NCBI GenBank assembly: GCA_910587715.1
Contig: CAJUMV010000006.1
Coordinates: 41,289-105,288, forward strand
Reading direction: 5' to 3'
Length of the DNA: 64,000 bases
DNA from: an uncultured Lachnospiraceae bacterium
Lineage (GTDB): Bacteria > Bacillota > Clostridia > Lachnospirales > Lachnospiraceae
Position 1 is the first letter of the stretch; each line of letters starts with the position of its first letter. A program made the translations under genes and the position numbers. Of this stretch, positions 9,718-17,920 are shown piece after piece. Below the pieces are notes generated by a model. It worked only from the letters and a program-made list of their open reading frames with translations, ran no database searches and had not been told where the DNA came from.

Positions 9718-10130
9718 AGAGGGCGGAAATGGCCATGGCAGGCAGAGAATATTGGCTCCATATAAAGGAGAAGTACCGGCCGGATGAAGAAACCGGTCTT
9801 GTTATCGTGCAGACAAATGAGACGGAAATGGCCGACACTGCCGTTCGTCTTCTTCCTGTATATATGAAACGTAAATATTTAAAGAGAATTATTCTGATAT
9901 TGGACAGGGAGCTTGCCACAGAAATCAAAAAAGAAGAAAATCCGAAATCGGTTATTTTGGTGGCGGTCGAACGGCGGAAGATAGAAGAACTGCTTGTCTA
10001 TCACAGGCTTGTACCGTTTTTCTATGAGACCGCAGTGGTTTCGGTGGAAGATCCCTACGGAAATGCCAACATCATAGGAAAAGAAGGCATTACTTTGGAA
10101 GATTATGTAAAAAACGCATTGTATGTATAA
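9714..10130 (+). CDS. Unknown protein of the polysaccharide locus
   Basis: A 138-residue soluble protein I do not recognise. It starts in an ATGA overlap with the SIS gene. Alternating hydrophobic strands (GLVIVQTNE, RIILILDRE, SVILVAVERR) suggest a small alpha/beta fold. A VSVEDPYGNANIIGKEG segment precedes the C-terminus. It has no signal peptide, membrane helix or cysteine cluster. Tight coupling to an isomerase and a kinase-nucleotidyltransferase suggests an accessory or regulatory part of the same sugar-activation step, but this is inference only. Confidence 0.65.
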   Translation: MKRAEMAMAGREYWLHIKEKYRPDEETGLVIVQTNETEMADTAVRLLPVYMKRKYLKRIILILDRELATEIKKEENPKSVILVAVERRKIEELLVYHRLVPFFYETAVVSVEDPYGNANIIGKEGITLEDYVKNALYV

Positions 10131-10142
10131 GGTGGAAGTCTG

Positions 10143-11477
10143 ATGATTGCACGGGAAGAAGATCAAAAGATTATAAGGGATGTCATAGCTGCAGAGGCCA
10201 ACGAAGGAAAGTTTGCAGGAAGAAAGGTTCTGATTTTTGGCTGTACTCCATATGCGAGGGATATCAGAGAAGCATTGTGGGAGCAGGGGATCGGTCTGGA
10301 TGCGATTTTGGATAATAATACGCAAAAGGCGGACGGAACCTGTCTGGGAGTCCCGGTGTATCTGCCGGAGCGGTATTTTGAGAAAGATTCGGATGCGGCA
10401 ACAGTAATCCTGTGCTCAAAATATCACAGAGAGATGGCGGCTCAGTTAGAAGGCCTTGGCTGCGGAAGGCAAAGCTGCGTGGATATCCCTGTGAAAGAGA
10501 GCCGAAAGGAAGAAGAGGATTCCCTTGAAAATCTGCAGGAGAAACTCGGACAGGCAGAGAATGGATATCGATTTTATCAGAAATTGAGAGAGGAGGATTC
10601 CGCGGATTTCTGGCTTTTCCTGTGTCCCTATCCGGGCACAGGGGATATTTACATGGCTTGTATGTATCTGGACGCTTATTTGGAGCGGGAGGGAATCAAG
10701 GATTACGCGGTGGTGGTGACCGCGGAAAGCTGCCGCCGCACGGCCGCCCTGTTCGGCATAGAGGATATCCGAAAGATAACACAGGACGAGATGGACGGAA
10801 TGTTAAAAGCATGGGAATTTTTCGGCACCGAAAAGATGCGTATTAAGCCCCTGCTCTATTGGGGGTGGCGTACCAAGCGGTATCTCTATGCGGACGAATA
10901 TCCCCAGATTACCTTTAACGAAATGTTTTTGTATGACGTGTTTGATCTGGTGAAGGGCGTAAAAAGGAAACGCCTTACTGTGGATCGGGGGAGCTGCTAT
11001 GCACAGGAATTGTTTGCAGAGCTTAAACTTGTACCCCACAGGACGGTAATCATGGCGCCTTACGCCGGATCGTTTGTGTCGGAGATGGGGATGGAGGTCT
11101 GGGAGTGGATTGCCGAAAGGCTGACTAAAGCGGGATGGACGGTTGCCACGAACTGCAACGGTGACACAGAGAAGCCTGTGCCGGGGACAGTGCCGGTCTG
11201 GTTCCCTTATAAAGAAGCCGTGCGGGTGTTAGAGTATGCAGGTGCGTTCATTGCGCTAAGAAGCGGACTGTGTGACATCATCAGTCAGGCGGATTGCAGG
11301 AAGGTGATTTTGTATGAGAGTGGAGTTAATGCTGCCAGATACGAGTATTTTAGTTTGAACAGGATGGGCTTAACCTCGGATGCGGTGGAGCTTGTTTATG
11401 AGAGGGAAAAAGAGGAGGCACTGAAACGGGAAACGGTAAAGGCGGTTCTGGGCAGTTCAGAAAGGAAGCCGGGATGA
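10143..11477 (+). CDS. Rossmann-like plus GT9-like two-domain protein, copy 1
   Basis: A 444-residue protein with two parts. Residues 28-62 carry a Rossmann-like unit (KVLIFGCTPYARDI followed by ILDNN). From about residue 159 the segment FLCPYPGTGDIYM begins a region whose late motifs, IMAPYAGS near 302 and FIALRSGLCDI near 369, resemble GT9/heptosyltransferase nucleotide-sugar binding loops. The protein at 13443 has the same order of motifs, so the two are paralogues. AAGGTGGAAG precedes ATG 10143, and the 3' end overlaps the next gene by ATGA. A glycosyltransferase role is likely but the family assignment is by motif only. Confidence 0.7.
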   Translation: MIAREEDQKIIRDVIAAEANEGKFAGRKVLIFGCTPYARDIREALWEQGIGLDAILDNNTQKADGTCLGVPVYLPERYFEKDSDAATVILCSKYHREMAAQLEGLGCGRQSCVDIPVKESRKEEEDSLENLQEKLGQAENGYRFYQKLREEDSADFWLFLCPYPGTGDIYMACMYLDAYLEREGIKDYAVVVTAESCRRTAALFGIEDIRKITQDEMDGMLKAWEFFGTEKMRIKPLLYWGWRTKRYLYADEYPQITFNEMFLYDVFDLVKGVKRKRLTVDRGSCYAQELFAELKLVPHRTVIMAPYAGSFVSEMGMEVWEWIAERLTKAGWTVATNCNGDTEKPVPGTVPVWFPYKEAVRVLEYAGAFIALRSGLCDIISQADCRKVILYESGVNAARYEYFSLNRMGLTSDAVELVYEREKEEALKRETVKAVLGSSERKPG

Positions 11478-11956
11478 AGAAAAAAGATATTTTTTCAAGA
11501 GTCATGCTGGGGGTCGGATTCGGGTATGCACTATTCCATTACCTGCATCTGAAAGAAATTCTGCAGCAAGAGCGGAAGCAGATTCGGAAACAGGAGCAAC
11601 TATTGCGGATGGCGAATCATATGATTGTGGAAGACGGCAAAGGAAACCGAATCCATCAGAAGCTGGAGGAGAGAAACCTGTCATCAGTGGTTATATATGG
11701 CATGGCGGAAATGGGAGAGCGCGTCATGGAGGATATTCTGTTGCATTCCTCTATAAAGCTGTTGTATGGAATTGACCAAAGAGCCAAAGAGATAAAAATG
11801 GTCATACCTGTGTATACCTTGGAGGAGGCAGCGGAAAAGGATAAGCCGGAAGCAGTCATACTGACGGCATTTTCTGAGAACGACAGTTTAAAAAATGAGA
11901 TTGAAAAAACCATGTCATGCAAAGTGATAACGCTTGGGGAGCTGCTTTATGAATAG
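11474..11956 (+). CDS. Small membrane-anchored Rossmann-like protein (paralogue of the gene at 7079)
   Basis: A 160-residue protein of unknown function beginning in an ATGA overlap with the GT9-like gene. It has an N-terminal hydrophobic stretch (VMLGVGFGYALFHYL), a short basic/Gln-rich coiled-coil-like part, then VVIYGMAEMGERV near residue 73, YGIDQRAKE, and the end CKVITLGELLYE. This matches the product of the 7079 gene motif by motif. It overlaps the following GT2 start by 8 bases. It could tether or regulate membrane-bound transferases; no catalytic site is visible. Confidence 0.7.
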   Translation: MKKKDIFSRVMLGVGFGYALFHYLHLKEILQQERKQIRKQEQLLRMANHMIVEDGKGNRIHQKLEERNLSSVVIYGMAEMGERVMEDILLHSSIKLLYGIDQRAKEIKMVIPVYTLEEAAEKDKPEAVILTAFSENDSLKNEIEKTMSCKVITLGELLYE

Positions 11957-12944
11957 CGAAATGATCACCATAATTGTGCCGGTTTATAACGTGGAAAAAT
12001 ATATAGGAAAGTGTCTGGATAGCTTGATGAAACAGACCTATGCCAATATTGAGATCGTGTGTGTGGATGATAAAAGTACGGACAACAGTGCGCAGATATG
12101 TGAAAGGATGAGGCGTGAAGATGCCAGAATCCGACTGATTAGGAAGGAAGCCAATACAGGATTGGCTTCGGTGCGAAACCTTGGACTGCAAGCGGCTTCC
12201 GGAAAATATGTAGCCTTTGTGGATTCGGACGATTGGGTAACGCCGGACTATCTGGAGACCTTATATCAACTTATGACCGAGTATCAGGCGGATATTGCGC
12301 AGGGCTCTTATGTGAGAACGACCATAGAAGTGGACGAAAATAAAACGAAATATGGAGCGGTCAGGACAAGGGGCATGACAGGGAGGGCGGCTTTGTGCCG
12401 GATGTTTTCAGCGTCGATGGTTCACCCGGATATAGAATACACGATAGTGCCCAATAAATTGTACCGCAAAAGTTTTTTGAAGGGCATATTTTTTCCTGAG
12501 GGAAAAATATTTGAAGATCAGTATTTTTCTGCCATGTGTTACGCTAAGTGCAAAAAAGTGGCGGTGACAGATAAAAAAATTTATTTTTATCGTGTGAACC
12601 CGCAGGGAACTACCATGCAGAGGTATTCAGCACGTTTTTTGGATGAAGTAGAGCTGCATGAAAAAATGGTACAGTATTTCGAGAGAAGCGGAGAAGGCGA
12701 TTTGGCGGCAATGGTTTCCGCAAGGGCTATCCCGCTGGCGATCGATCATTATTACAGAGCGGAATATGCCGGCTGTACCGATGCGAAAAGGAAGGCTTAC
12801 TTACATGTGTTAAAGGGATGCCGGCATTATTTGAAATACAATAAGGCTTCCAAACGGTATAAAGCCAAAGTTCTGCTTTTTCTGCTTTCTCCGGCGGCCT
12901 TTGCGAATTTGAAACTGGATGTAAATTATCGGCAGGGCATATAG
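11949..12944 (+). CDS. Family 2 glycosyltransferase
   Basis: A 331-residue GT2 enzyme. ATG 11949 is chosen (GGGGAGC just upstream, 8-base overlap with the previous stop); another in-frame ATG exists at 11934. ITIIVPVYNVEKYI, VDDKSTD at 39-45 and the DxD site DSDDW at 92-96 are clear. The C-terminal third is basic (KASKRYKAKVLLFLL) and may associate with the membrane. It belongs to the polysaccharide operon and probably adds one sugar of the repeat unit; the donor is unknown. Confidence 0.86.
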   Translation: MNSEMITIIVPVYNVEKYIGKCLDSLMKQTYANIEIVCVDDKSTDNSAQICERMRREDARIRLIRKEANTGLASVRNLGLQAASGKYVAFVDSDDWVTPDYLETLYQLMTEYQADIAQGSYVRTTIEVDENKTKYGAVRTRGMTGRAALCRMFSASMVHPDIEYTIVPNKLYRKSFLKGIFFPEGKIFEDQYFSAMCYAKCKKVAVTDKKIYFYRVNPQGTTMQRYSARFLDEVELHEKMVQYFERSGEGDLAAMVSARAIPLAIDHYYRAEYAGCTDAKRKAYLHVLKGCRHYLKYNKASKRYKAKVLLFLLSPAAFANLKLDVNYRQGI

Positions 12945-13013
12945 CCGGTTATAAGAAGGAATTGGGATAAAAGCGAATGGCGCGGATAGGTCGGAAAAGG
13001 AGAGGGATAGTTC

Positions 13014-13439
13014 ATGGAGCAGAAAAAGAGCAGAACGGAAGTTGCTGTCAGGCCGGATACGGGAACCCCGGGGGCGAAACTGCTGCGGCAGTTGGAGGAA
13101 TGGCTTGCCGTCTACGACCACATCTTTCTCGTTCCGGACAAGACGGTGGAAGAGGACATCTCTGTTTCCGGCATTCTCCGTGCGGGAGCAGGAAAGACAG
13201 GAGATCGTAAATTCTTGCTGTTATCGGCTTCTTTGATAACCGAAAGCGTTGGTTTTACCTATCGTCAGCTCATGGAGGAAGAGCAGGAGCAGTTTTTGAG
13301 ACTTTATTACATGTATGAGTTTTCGGATCGATTTTCGGTGATATCCCGGGAAAGCGCTTACGGTGGTCTGTTTCATTTAGTCGAGACGGGCCTGCTTTCC
13401 ATGGACGAGGCGGCACAGGCGTTGTTTGCATATAGGTGA
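13014..13439 (+). CDS. Unknown protein between glycosyltransferases
   Basis: A 141-residue protein not recognised. ATG 13014 follows GGAGAGGG by about 7 bases. The central part FLLLSASLITESVGFTY and the helical region rich in Glu, Gln, Tyr and Phe suggest a soluble mostly helical protein. It ends three bases before the next gene, which has AGGTGAG straddling the stop, so it is co-transcribed. No homology to the other small proteins of the locus could be seen by eye. Confidence 0.6.
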   Translation: MEQKKSRTEVAVRPDTGTPGAKLLRQLEEWLAVYDHIFLVPDKTVEEDISVSGILRAGAGKTGDRKFLLLSASLITESVGFTYRQLMEEEQEQFLRLYYMYEFSDRFSVISRESAYGGLFHLVETGLLSMDEAAQALFAYR

Positions 13440-13442
13440 GAA

Positions 13443-14666
13443 ATGGATGCATTACATTATCGGGAAATGAAGGAAAATTTAGCAGCGCTGGTCAGGGAGG
13501 GCGTTATACAGGATAAAAAAATTTACCTTTTCGGGCACTGTAATGCCACGGAGGAATTGGCGGATCTTCTGTTGGCGGAGGGATTTGCAGTTACGGCCAT
13601 TCTTGACAATAACCCGGATAAGGAAGGCAAAACTTATCGGGACATAACCATTCGGAAGCCTGCTGTTATTTTGGAGGGAAAATCGGGACAGACGCTTGTC
13701 TGTATTGCAGCACGCGCTTATGCGGCTATGGCTTCTCAGCTGAAGCGGATGGGCTATGACGGACGTGTGGTAAAGCTGGTGGATTACAATACCTATGCTG
13801 AGTATTCCCTTGCGCCGGAAACGCTTGTACGCAGACGGCAGAGGGTGGAACGGGGCAGGGAATCCCTTTTTAAGCTAAAGGAAAAATATCCGGGACATTT
13901 CCTGATTCTATGTCCATTTTGTGCGTTGGGAGATATTTACTTTATGATGTCCTATCTGCCTCATTTCCTGAAAAAGAGGGAAAAAACCAGATGTGTCATT
14001 GTTGTGATTGGACATGCCTGCGGTCAGGTGGTGCGGCTGTTTGGGGATTATCCGAGGGAGACATTAACCCAGAGGGACATGGATGAGACAGTGCAGGCAG
14101 CTTTGTACTTTGGCGGAGAGGATTTCTTTATCGCTCATCAGGACAGACCATATGTGGTGAATTTGTCAAAGGCTCTGTATGTGAAGAAAATTTCTCTGGA
14201 GAAACTGTACTGCTGCGGGGTGTTTGGGCTGCCGGAGGATACAATGCCTTATACGCCTGAGTATGAGGAGGTATATGAAGGGCCGGAGGAGATTATTCCG
14301 GGGAAATCAGTGATCCTCGCTCCTTATGCAAAATCAGTGACGGCTTTAAGGACGGAGGTGTGGGAGCGGATCGTGAAGGAATATCGGGGCAGGGGTTATG
14401 TATGTTATACCAATGTGGCGGGGGAGGAGAAGCCGCTGCCGGACACAAGGGCAGTATCACCGGCCATTGCGCAGATGCGCTCTCTTGTGGAGCGGGCGGG
14501 AACATTTATCGGCATCCGAAGCGGACTGTGTGACGTGGTAAGGGACGCGGCCTGCAAAAAGATTGCTCTGTATCCGGATTACCAGTACAGCGATACAAGG
14601 TGGAGGGCTATTGACATGTATTGGCTGGAGGGCTGGGGAAATATCGTAGTAGAGGAGGAAAGCTGA
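13443..14666 (+). CDS. Rossmann-like plus GT9-like two-domain protein, copy 2
   Basis: A 407-residue paralogue of the 10143 product. KIYLFGHCNATEEL (27-40) and ILDNNPDK (57-64) form the first unit; LCPFCALGDIYFM (about 157), VILAPYAKS (about 290) and FIGIRSGLCDV (about 355) mark the GT9-like part. Identical positions such as ILDNN, GDIY, APYA and RSGLCD shared with copy 1 support duplication and divergence rather than chance. It overlaps the HAD gene start as TGATG. Likely a glycosyltransferase of the locus with an extra nucleotide-binding unit. Confidence 0.7.
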   Translation: MDALHYREMKENLAALVREGVIQDKKIYLFGHCNATEELADLLLAEGFAVTAILDNNPDKEGKTYRDITIRKPAVILEGKSGQTLVCIAARAYAAMASQLKRMGYDGRVVKLVDYNTYAEYSLAPETLVRRRQRVERGRESLFKLKEKYPGHFLILCPFCALGDIYFMMSYLPHFLKKREKTRCVIVVIGHACGQVVRLFGDYPRETLTQRDMDETVQAALYFGGEDFFIAHQDRPYVVNLSKALYVKKISLEKLYCCGVFGLPEDTMPYTPEYEEVYEGPEEIIPGKSVILAPYAKSVTALRTEVWERIVKEYRGRGYVCYTNVAGEEKPLPDTRAVSPAIAQMRSLVERAGTFIGIRSGLCDVVRDAACKKIALYPDYQYSDTRWRAIDMYWLEGWGNIVVEEES

Positions 14667-15037
14667 TGAGCGGGAAAATGATTTTGTCCACGCTTCCTAA
14701 GACATGGATCTTTGATCTGGACGGGACGCTGCTTAAGCATAACGGTTATAAGCTGGAAGGGAAGGACACAGTGCTTCCCGGGGCCAAGGAATACTTAACA
14801 GGTTTGCCTGATGGGGACAGGGTGGTGATTCTGACGTCCCGAACGGAAGAATACAGGGAAGAGACGCTGTGTTTTCTGAGAGAGAACGGGATACGGTATG
14901 ATGAGATTCTGTTCGGGATGCCAATGGGGGAGCGGATTCTTGTCAATGACAGGAAACCTTCCGGGCTTGACATGGCGGTGGCGGTGAATCTGGACAGGGA
15001 TGTGTTTGCGCTGCCCGGGGTTTTGAGAGAGAAATAA
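14666..15037 (+). CDS. Short HAD-superfamily phosphatase
   Basis: A 123-residue single-domain HAD hydrolase. ATG 14666 overlaps the upstream stop (TGATG) and is preceded by GAGGAGGA. Motif I is IFDLDGT with both catalytic Asp residues (D17, D19), motif II is VILTSRT, and the conserved acidic end is ILVNDRKPSG. It has no cap domain and is of the size of small sugar-phosphate phosphatases. Its place after isomerase, kinase and nucleotidyltransferase genes suggests it removes a phosphate from a sugar intermediate. Confidence 0.77.
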   Translation: MSGKMILSTLPKTWIFDLDGTLLKHNGYKLEGKDTVLPGAKEYLTGLPDGDRVVILTSRTEEYREETLCFLRENGIRYDEILFGMPMGERILVNDRKPSGLDMAVAVNLDRDVFALPGVLREK

Positions 15038-15100
15038 AACGACAAATGTCCTACTCTAAAATAGACCGTCCGGTGAAAACAAGCGCGGTTTTTATTATAA

Positions 15101-15129
15101 TTGAGATTTATTTTGTAATATGATATGAT
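15101..15129 (+). promoter_or_regulatory. Sigma-A-type promoter for the epimerase/TarI/TarJ-like trio
   Basis: TTGAGA at 15101-15106 and TATGAT at 15124-15129 are separated by 17 bases, close to the sigma-A consensus. It lies in the 137-base gap before the epimerase gene, so the trio can be expressed apart from the upstream glycosyltransferases. Confidence 0.65.
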
Positions 15130-15174
15130 TTATATATTATAGACGAAATTCGCGTAAGTTTTCAGGAGGTTCCT

Positions 15175-15837
15175 ATGGACTTTGAATTAACAGCATCTAT
15201 GATGTGCGCCAACTACGGCAATCTGGAAAAGGAAGTGCGGGATCTGGAGGACGGCGGTATCGATTCATTTCATATCGATATCATGGACGGCAGGTATGTG
15301 CCAAACTTTGCCATGTCGCTCAATGATATGAAATTTATTGCGTCAGCAACGCAAAAGCCGCTGGACGTTCATCTTATGATAGAGCATCCGAACAACAATA
15401 TACATATTTTTCTGGAAAATCTGCGAAAAGGAGATACGGTTTATATTCATCCGGAGGCGGAGTATCATCCTTCCACCACGCTGCAGAAGATTATCAATGC
15501 CGGGATGGTACCGGGCATTGCCATCAATCCCGGCACCAGTATCGAGACGGTCATGGAGATGCTGGTCATTGTGAAGAAGGTGCTGGTAATGGCGGTGAAT
15601 CCGGGCAATGCTGGTCAGATGTATATGCCTTATGTTGGTAAGAAGATCACGAAGCTTCTGGCGATCAAGGACGAGATGAATTTTGAAATTTACTGGGACG
15701 GCGCCTGCGGGGCGGATAAGATTATACAGTATGCGCCCAGAGGGATTAAAGGCTTTGTGCTGGGCACAACCCTGCTCTTTGGCAAGGAGGCGTCCTATGG
15801 GGAGACGCTTAAGAATATTCGTGAACTGCATTTCTGA
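15175..15837 (+). CDS. Divergent ribulose-phosphate 3-epimerase-like protein
   Basis: A 220-residue TIM-barrel protein of the Rpe family, which interconverts ribulose 5-phosphate and xylulose 5-phosphate. The metal and catalytic residues are kept: FHIDIMDG (H33, D35), DVHLM (H66) and WDG (D175). Other signatures are altered: the usual NPGFGGQ reads NPGNAGQ and the start reads SMMCANY instead of SxLSAD. AGGAGG precedes ATG 15175. It is probably a pathway-specific paralogue rather than the housekeeping enzyme, since the next two genes use pentulose/pentitol phosphates. Confidence 0.82.
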   Translation: MDFELTASMMCANYGNLEKEVRDLEDGGIDSFHIDIMDGRYVPNFAMSLNDMKFIASATQKPLDVHLMIEHPNNNIHIFLENLRKGDTVYIHPEAEYHPSTTLQKIINAGMVPGIAINPGTSIETVMEMLVIVKKVLVMAVNPGNAGQMYMPYVGKKITKLLAIKDEMNFEIYWDGACGADKIIQYAPRGIKGFVLGTTLLFGKEASYGETLKNIRELHF

Positions 15838-15870
15838 GTAAGAAACAAGACTGCCATGGGGGACACGAAT

Positions 15871-16632
15871 ATGGTAACAGCATTGCTTTTATCCGGCGGA
15901 ACCGGAACGAGGATGGGTGTGGAAACGCCGAAACAGTACATAGAGGTGAATGGAAAGCCGATTATCGCCTATTGTCTGCAGACACTTCTCTTCCATGAGG
16001 GCATTGATGCGGTGCAGATTGTGGCGGATGATATGTGGCGGGAGACGATTTTGACCTGCATGAAGCGCTTTCAGGATGGTGGGTGCGATGTGACAGCACC
16101 TAAGAAGAAAGACCGTGGGATTGAAAAATTCCGGGGTTTTTCTGTGCCGGGAAAAACGAGACAGCTTTCGATACTAAACGGCTTGGAGGATATCGCGAAA
16201 TATGCGTCGGATGCGGACTATGTGCTGGTTCACGACGCGGCGAGACCGTTGCTTTCCGCCGCGCTGGTTGCGGACTGTCTGAAAGCGGCGGCATCGCACG
16301 ACGGGGCGATTCCGGTACTGCCGATGAAGGATACGGTGTATTTCAGCGAGGATAGAGAACGGATTACCTCGCTTCTGGAACGTAGCGGGATTTTTGCGGG
16401 GCAGGCGCCGGAGGCGTTTCTTTTCGGGAAATACAGGGAAGCGGTCAGGGCGCTTTTGCCGGAGCGGATTTTACAGATTAACGGATCGACGGAGCCGGCG
16501 ATTATGGCAGGGATGGACATTGCCATGATACCGGGGGATGAGGGGAATTTTAAGATTACAACGAGGGCGGATTTGGTGAGATTTCAGGAGGTTGTCTGGC
16601 ATGAAAGCATGGGTGCTGCACGGGATAAATGA
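15871..16632 (+). CDS. IspD/TarI-family cytidylyltransferase (pentitol-phosphate type)
   Basis: A 253-residue cytidylyltransferase expected to join CTP to a polyol phosphate such as ribitol 5-phosphate. The CTP loop is LLLSGGTGTRMG with TPKQY at 19-23, and VHDAARPL is the family's metal/substrate motif. A separate IspD occurs at 60741, so this copy is free for a TarI-like role, which the dehydrogenase downstream supports. ATG 15871 places the catalytic loop at residue 8; ATG 15856 is an alternative start. It overlaps the next gene by 32 bases. Confidence 0.82.
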   Translation: MVTALLLSGGTGTRMGVETPKQYIEVNGKPIIAYCLQTLLFHEGIDAVQIVADDMWRETILTCMKRFQDGGCDVTAPKKKDRGIEKFRGFSVPGKTRQLSILNGLEDIAKYASDADYVLVHDAARPLLSAALVADCLKAAASHDGAIPVLPMKDTVYFSEDRERITSLLERSGIFAGQAPEAFLFGKYREAVRALLPERILQINGSTEPAIMAGMDIAMIPGDEGNFKITTRADLVRFQEVVWHESMGAARDK

Positions 16633-17647
16633 TCTGAGATTTGAAGAAGTAAACACTCCTATAATAGGAGAGAATGAGGTACTGCTCGCGGTAAAGGCAG
16701 CAGGCATTTGCGGCTCTGATATTCCACGGGTATTTTATACGGGCACCTATTCGTATCCGCTCATACCGGGACATGAGTTTGCCGGACAGGTGGAAGCCGT
16801 GGGCGCCGCCGTGAATGAAAAATGGCAGGGAAAACGGGGCGGTGTATTCCCGCTGATTCCCTGTGGAGAATGTCCGCCCTGTCAGAAAGCGCAGTATGAA
16901 ATGTGCCGGCATTACAGTTATCTCGGTTCCCGCAGGGACGGCGGATTCGCGGATTATGTGGCGGTGCCGGAAAAGAATCTGATTGCGCTGCCGGAGCGTG
17001 TGAGTTTCGAGGAGGCGGCGATGTTTGAACCTATGTCGGTGGCGGTTCATGCCATGAGAAAGGCGGCGCCACTGCCGGAGGAGTGCACTGTGATCTGCGG
17101 GCTGGGAACAATCGGTCTGTTCCTGCTTATGTTTCTGCTGGAGGCGGGGCATCAGAATATACTTGTAATCGGAAATAAGGATTTTCAGAAACGAATGGCG
17201 GTGCAGCTCGGTGTGCCGGAGACGTCCTTTTGTGATAGCAGGACGCAGGATGCGGAATCGTGGCTGCTTGAACGGACAGACGGCAGAGGGGCGGATGTGT
17301 TCTTCGAGTGCGTCGGAAAAAATGAGACCGTGACGCAGGCGGTTGGAATGACCGGACCCGGCGGACGGATTATGCTGGTGGGCAATCCTGCCTCCGATAT
17401 GACGCTGTCAAAAGCGGTGTACTGGAAGATTCTGCGCAACCAGCTCACTGTGTTCGGTACTTGGAATTCTTCTTTTACGCATTCACCGGAGGATGACTGG
17501 CATTATGTGCTGGACAGGCTGGGTGACGGGCGGATAAAACCCGCGCAGATGATTACCCACAGGGTCCCACTGGAGGAACTGAACCGTGGACTTGCGGTGA
17601 TGCGGGATAAGAGGGAAGAGTATGGGAAAGTGATGCTTCATATGTGA
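16601..17647 (+). CDS. Zinc-dependent medium-chain dehydrogenase, TarJ-like
   Basis: A 348-residue MDR dehydrogenase. Catalytic zinc ligands are in AGICGSD (C37) and GHEF (H58, E59); the structural zinc site has four cysteines at 88, 91, 94 and 102. The cofactor loop is CGLGTIG. ATG 16601 is supported by AGGAGG 9 bases upstream. Together with the cytidylyltransferase it matches the TarI/TarJ order, in which ribulose 5-phosphate is reduced to ribitol 5-phosphate and then activated to CDP-ribitol. Another pentitol or hexitol phosphate is possible. Confidence 0.82.
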   Translation: MKAWVLHGINDLRFEEVNTPIIGENEVLLAVKAAGICGSDIPRVFYTGTYSYPLIPGHEFAGQVEAVGAAVNEKWQGKRGGVFPLIPCGECPPCQKAQYEMCRHYSYLGSRRDGGFADYVAVPEKNLIALPERVSFEEAAMFEPMSVAVHAMRKAAPLPEECTVICGLGTIGLFLLMFLLEAGHQNILVIGNKDFQKRMAVQLGVPETSFCDSRTQDAESWLLERTDGRGADVFFECVGKNETVTQAVGMTGPGGRIMLVGNPASDMTLSKAVYWKILRNQLTVFGTWNSSFTHSPEDDWHYVLDRLGDGRIKPAQMITHRVPLEELNRGLAVMRDKREEYGKVMLHM

Positions 17648-17781
17648 AATTTTGGCTAAAAAATATTTGAAAAATGTTAATTGTGTCTTGTAAAAAAATG
17701 GGAAATAACTGATAATCTATTTGGAGTATGTTTTTTGCGTTTTGTCAGACTTATCTATATAATCCTGTCTTTGACAGTCTG

Positions 17782-17820
17782 GGCTGGGAAATGATATTCT
17801 CAGCCGTTTTCTTATTTTTC
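17782..17820 (+). terminator. Rho-independent terminator after the polysaccharide locus
   Basis: Arms GGCTGGGAA and TTCTCAGCC (one G-T pair) enclose a 6-base loop and are followed by a T-rich run GTTTTCTTATTTTT. It closes the 15.1-17.6 kb operon. Confidence 0.75.
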
Positions 17821-17846
17821 GCTTATTTTTGCAAGGAGACAGATGC

Positions 17847-17875
17847 TTGCAATCTTTTGTTTGAACTGATATAAT
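17847..17875 (+). promoter_or_regulatory. Sigma-A-type promoter for the AAA/DUF4143 gene
   Basis: TTGCAA (17847-17852), 17-base spacer, TATAAT (17870-17875), 45 bases upstream of the ATG. Confidence 0.68.
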
Positions 17876-17920
17876 GGTGGCAAATCGGGGAAATGATTCG
17901 GAATTAGTCGGGAGACGTTT

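Noticed and set aside
15045..15100. A terminator between the HAD and epimerase genes
   Set aside because: Only weak A/T-rich pairing (AAAAC with GGTTTT) is found; not convincing.
15871..16632. Calling this gene ispD
   Set aside because: A better IspD is at 60741 and this copy is coupled to a TarJ-like dehydrogenase, so a pentitol-phosphate enzyme is more likely.
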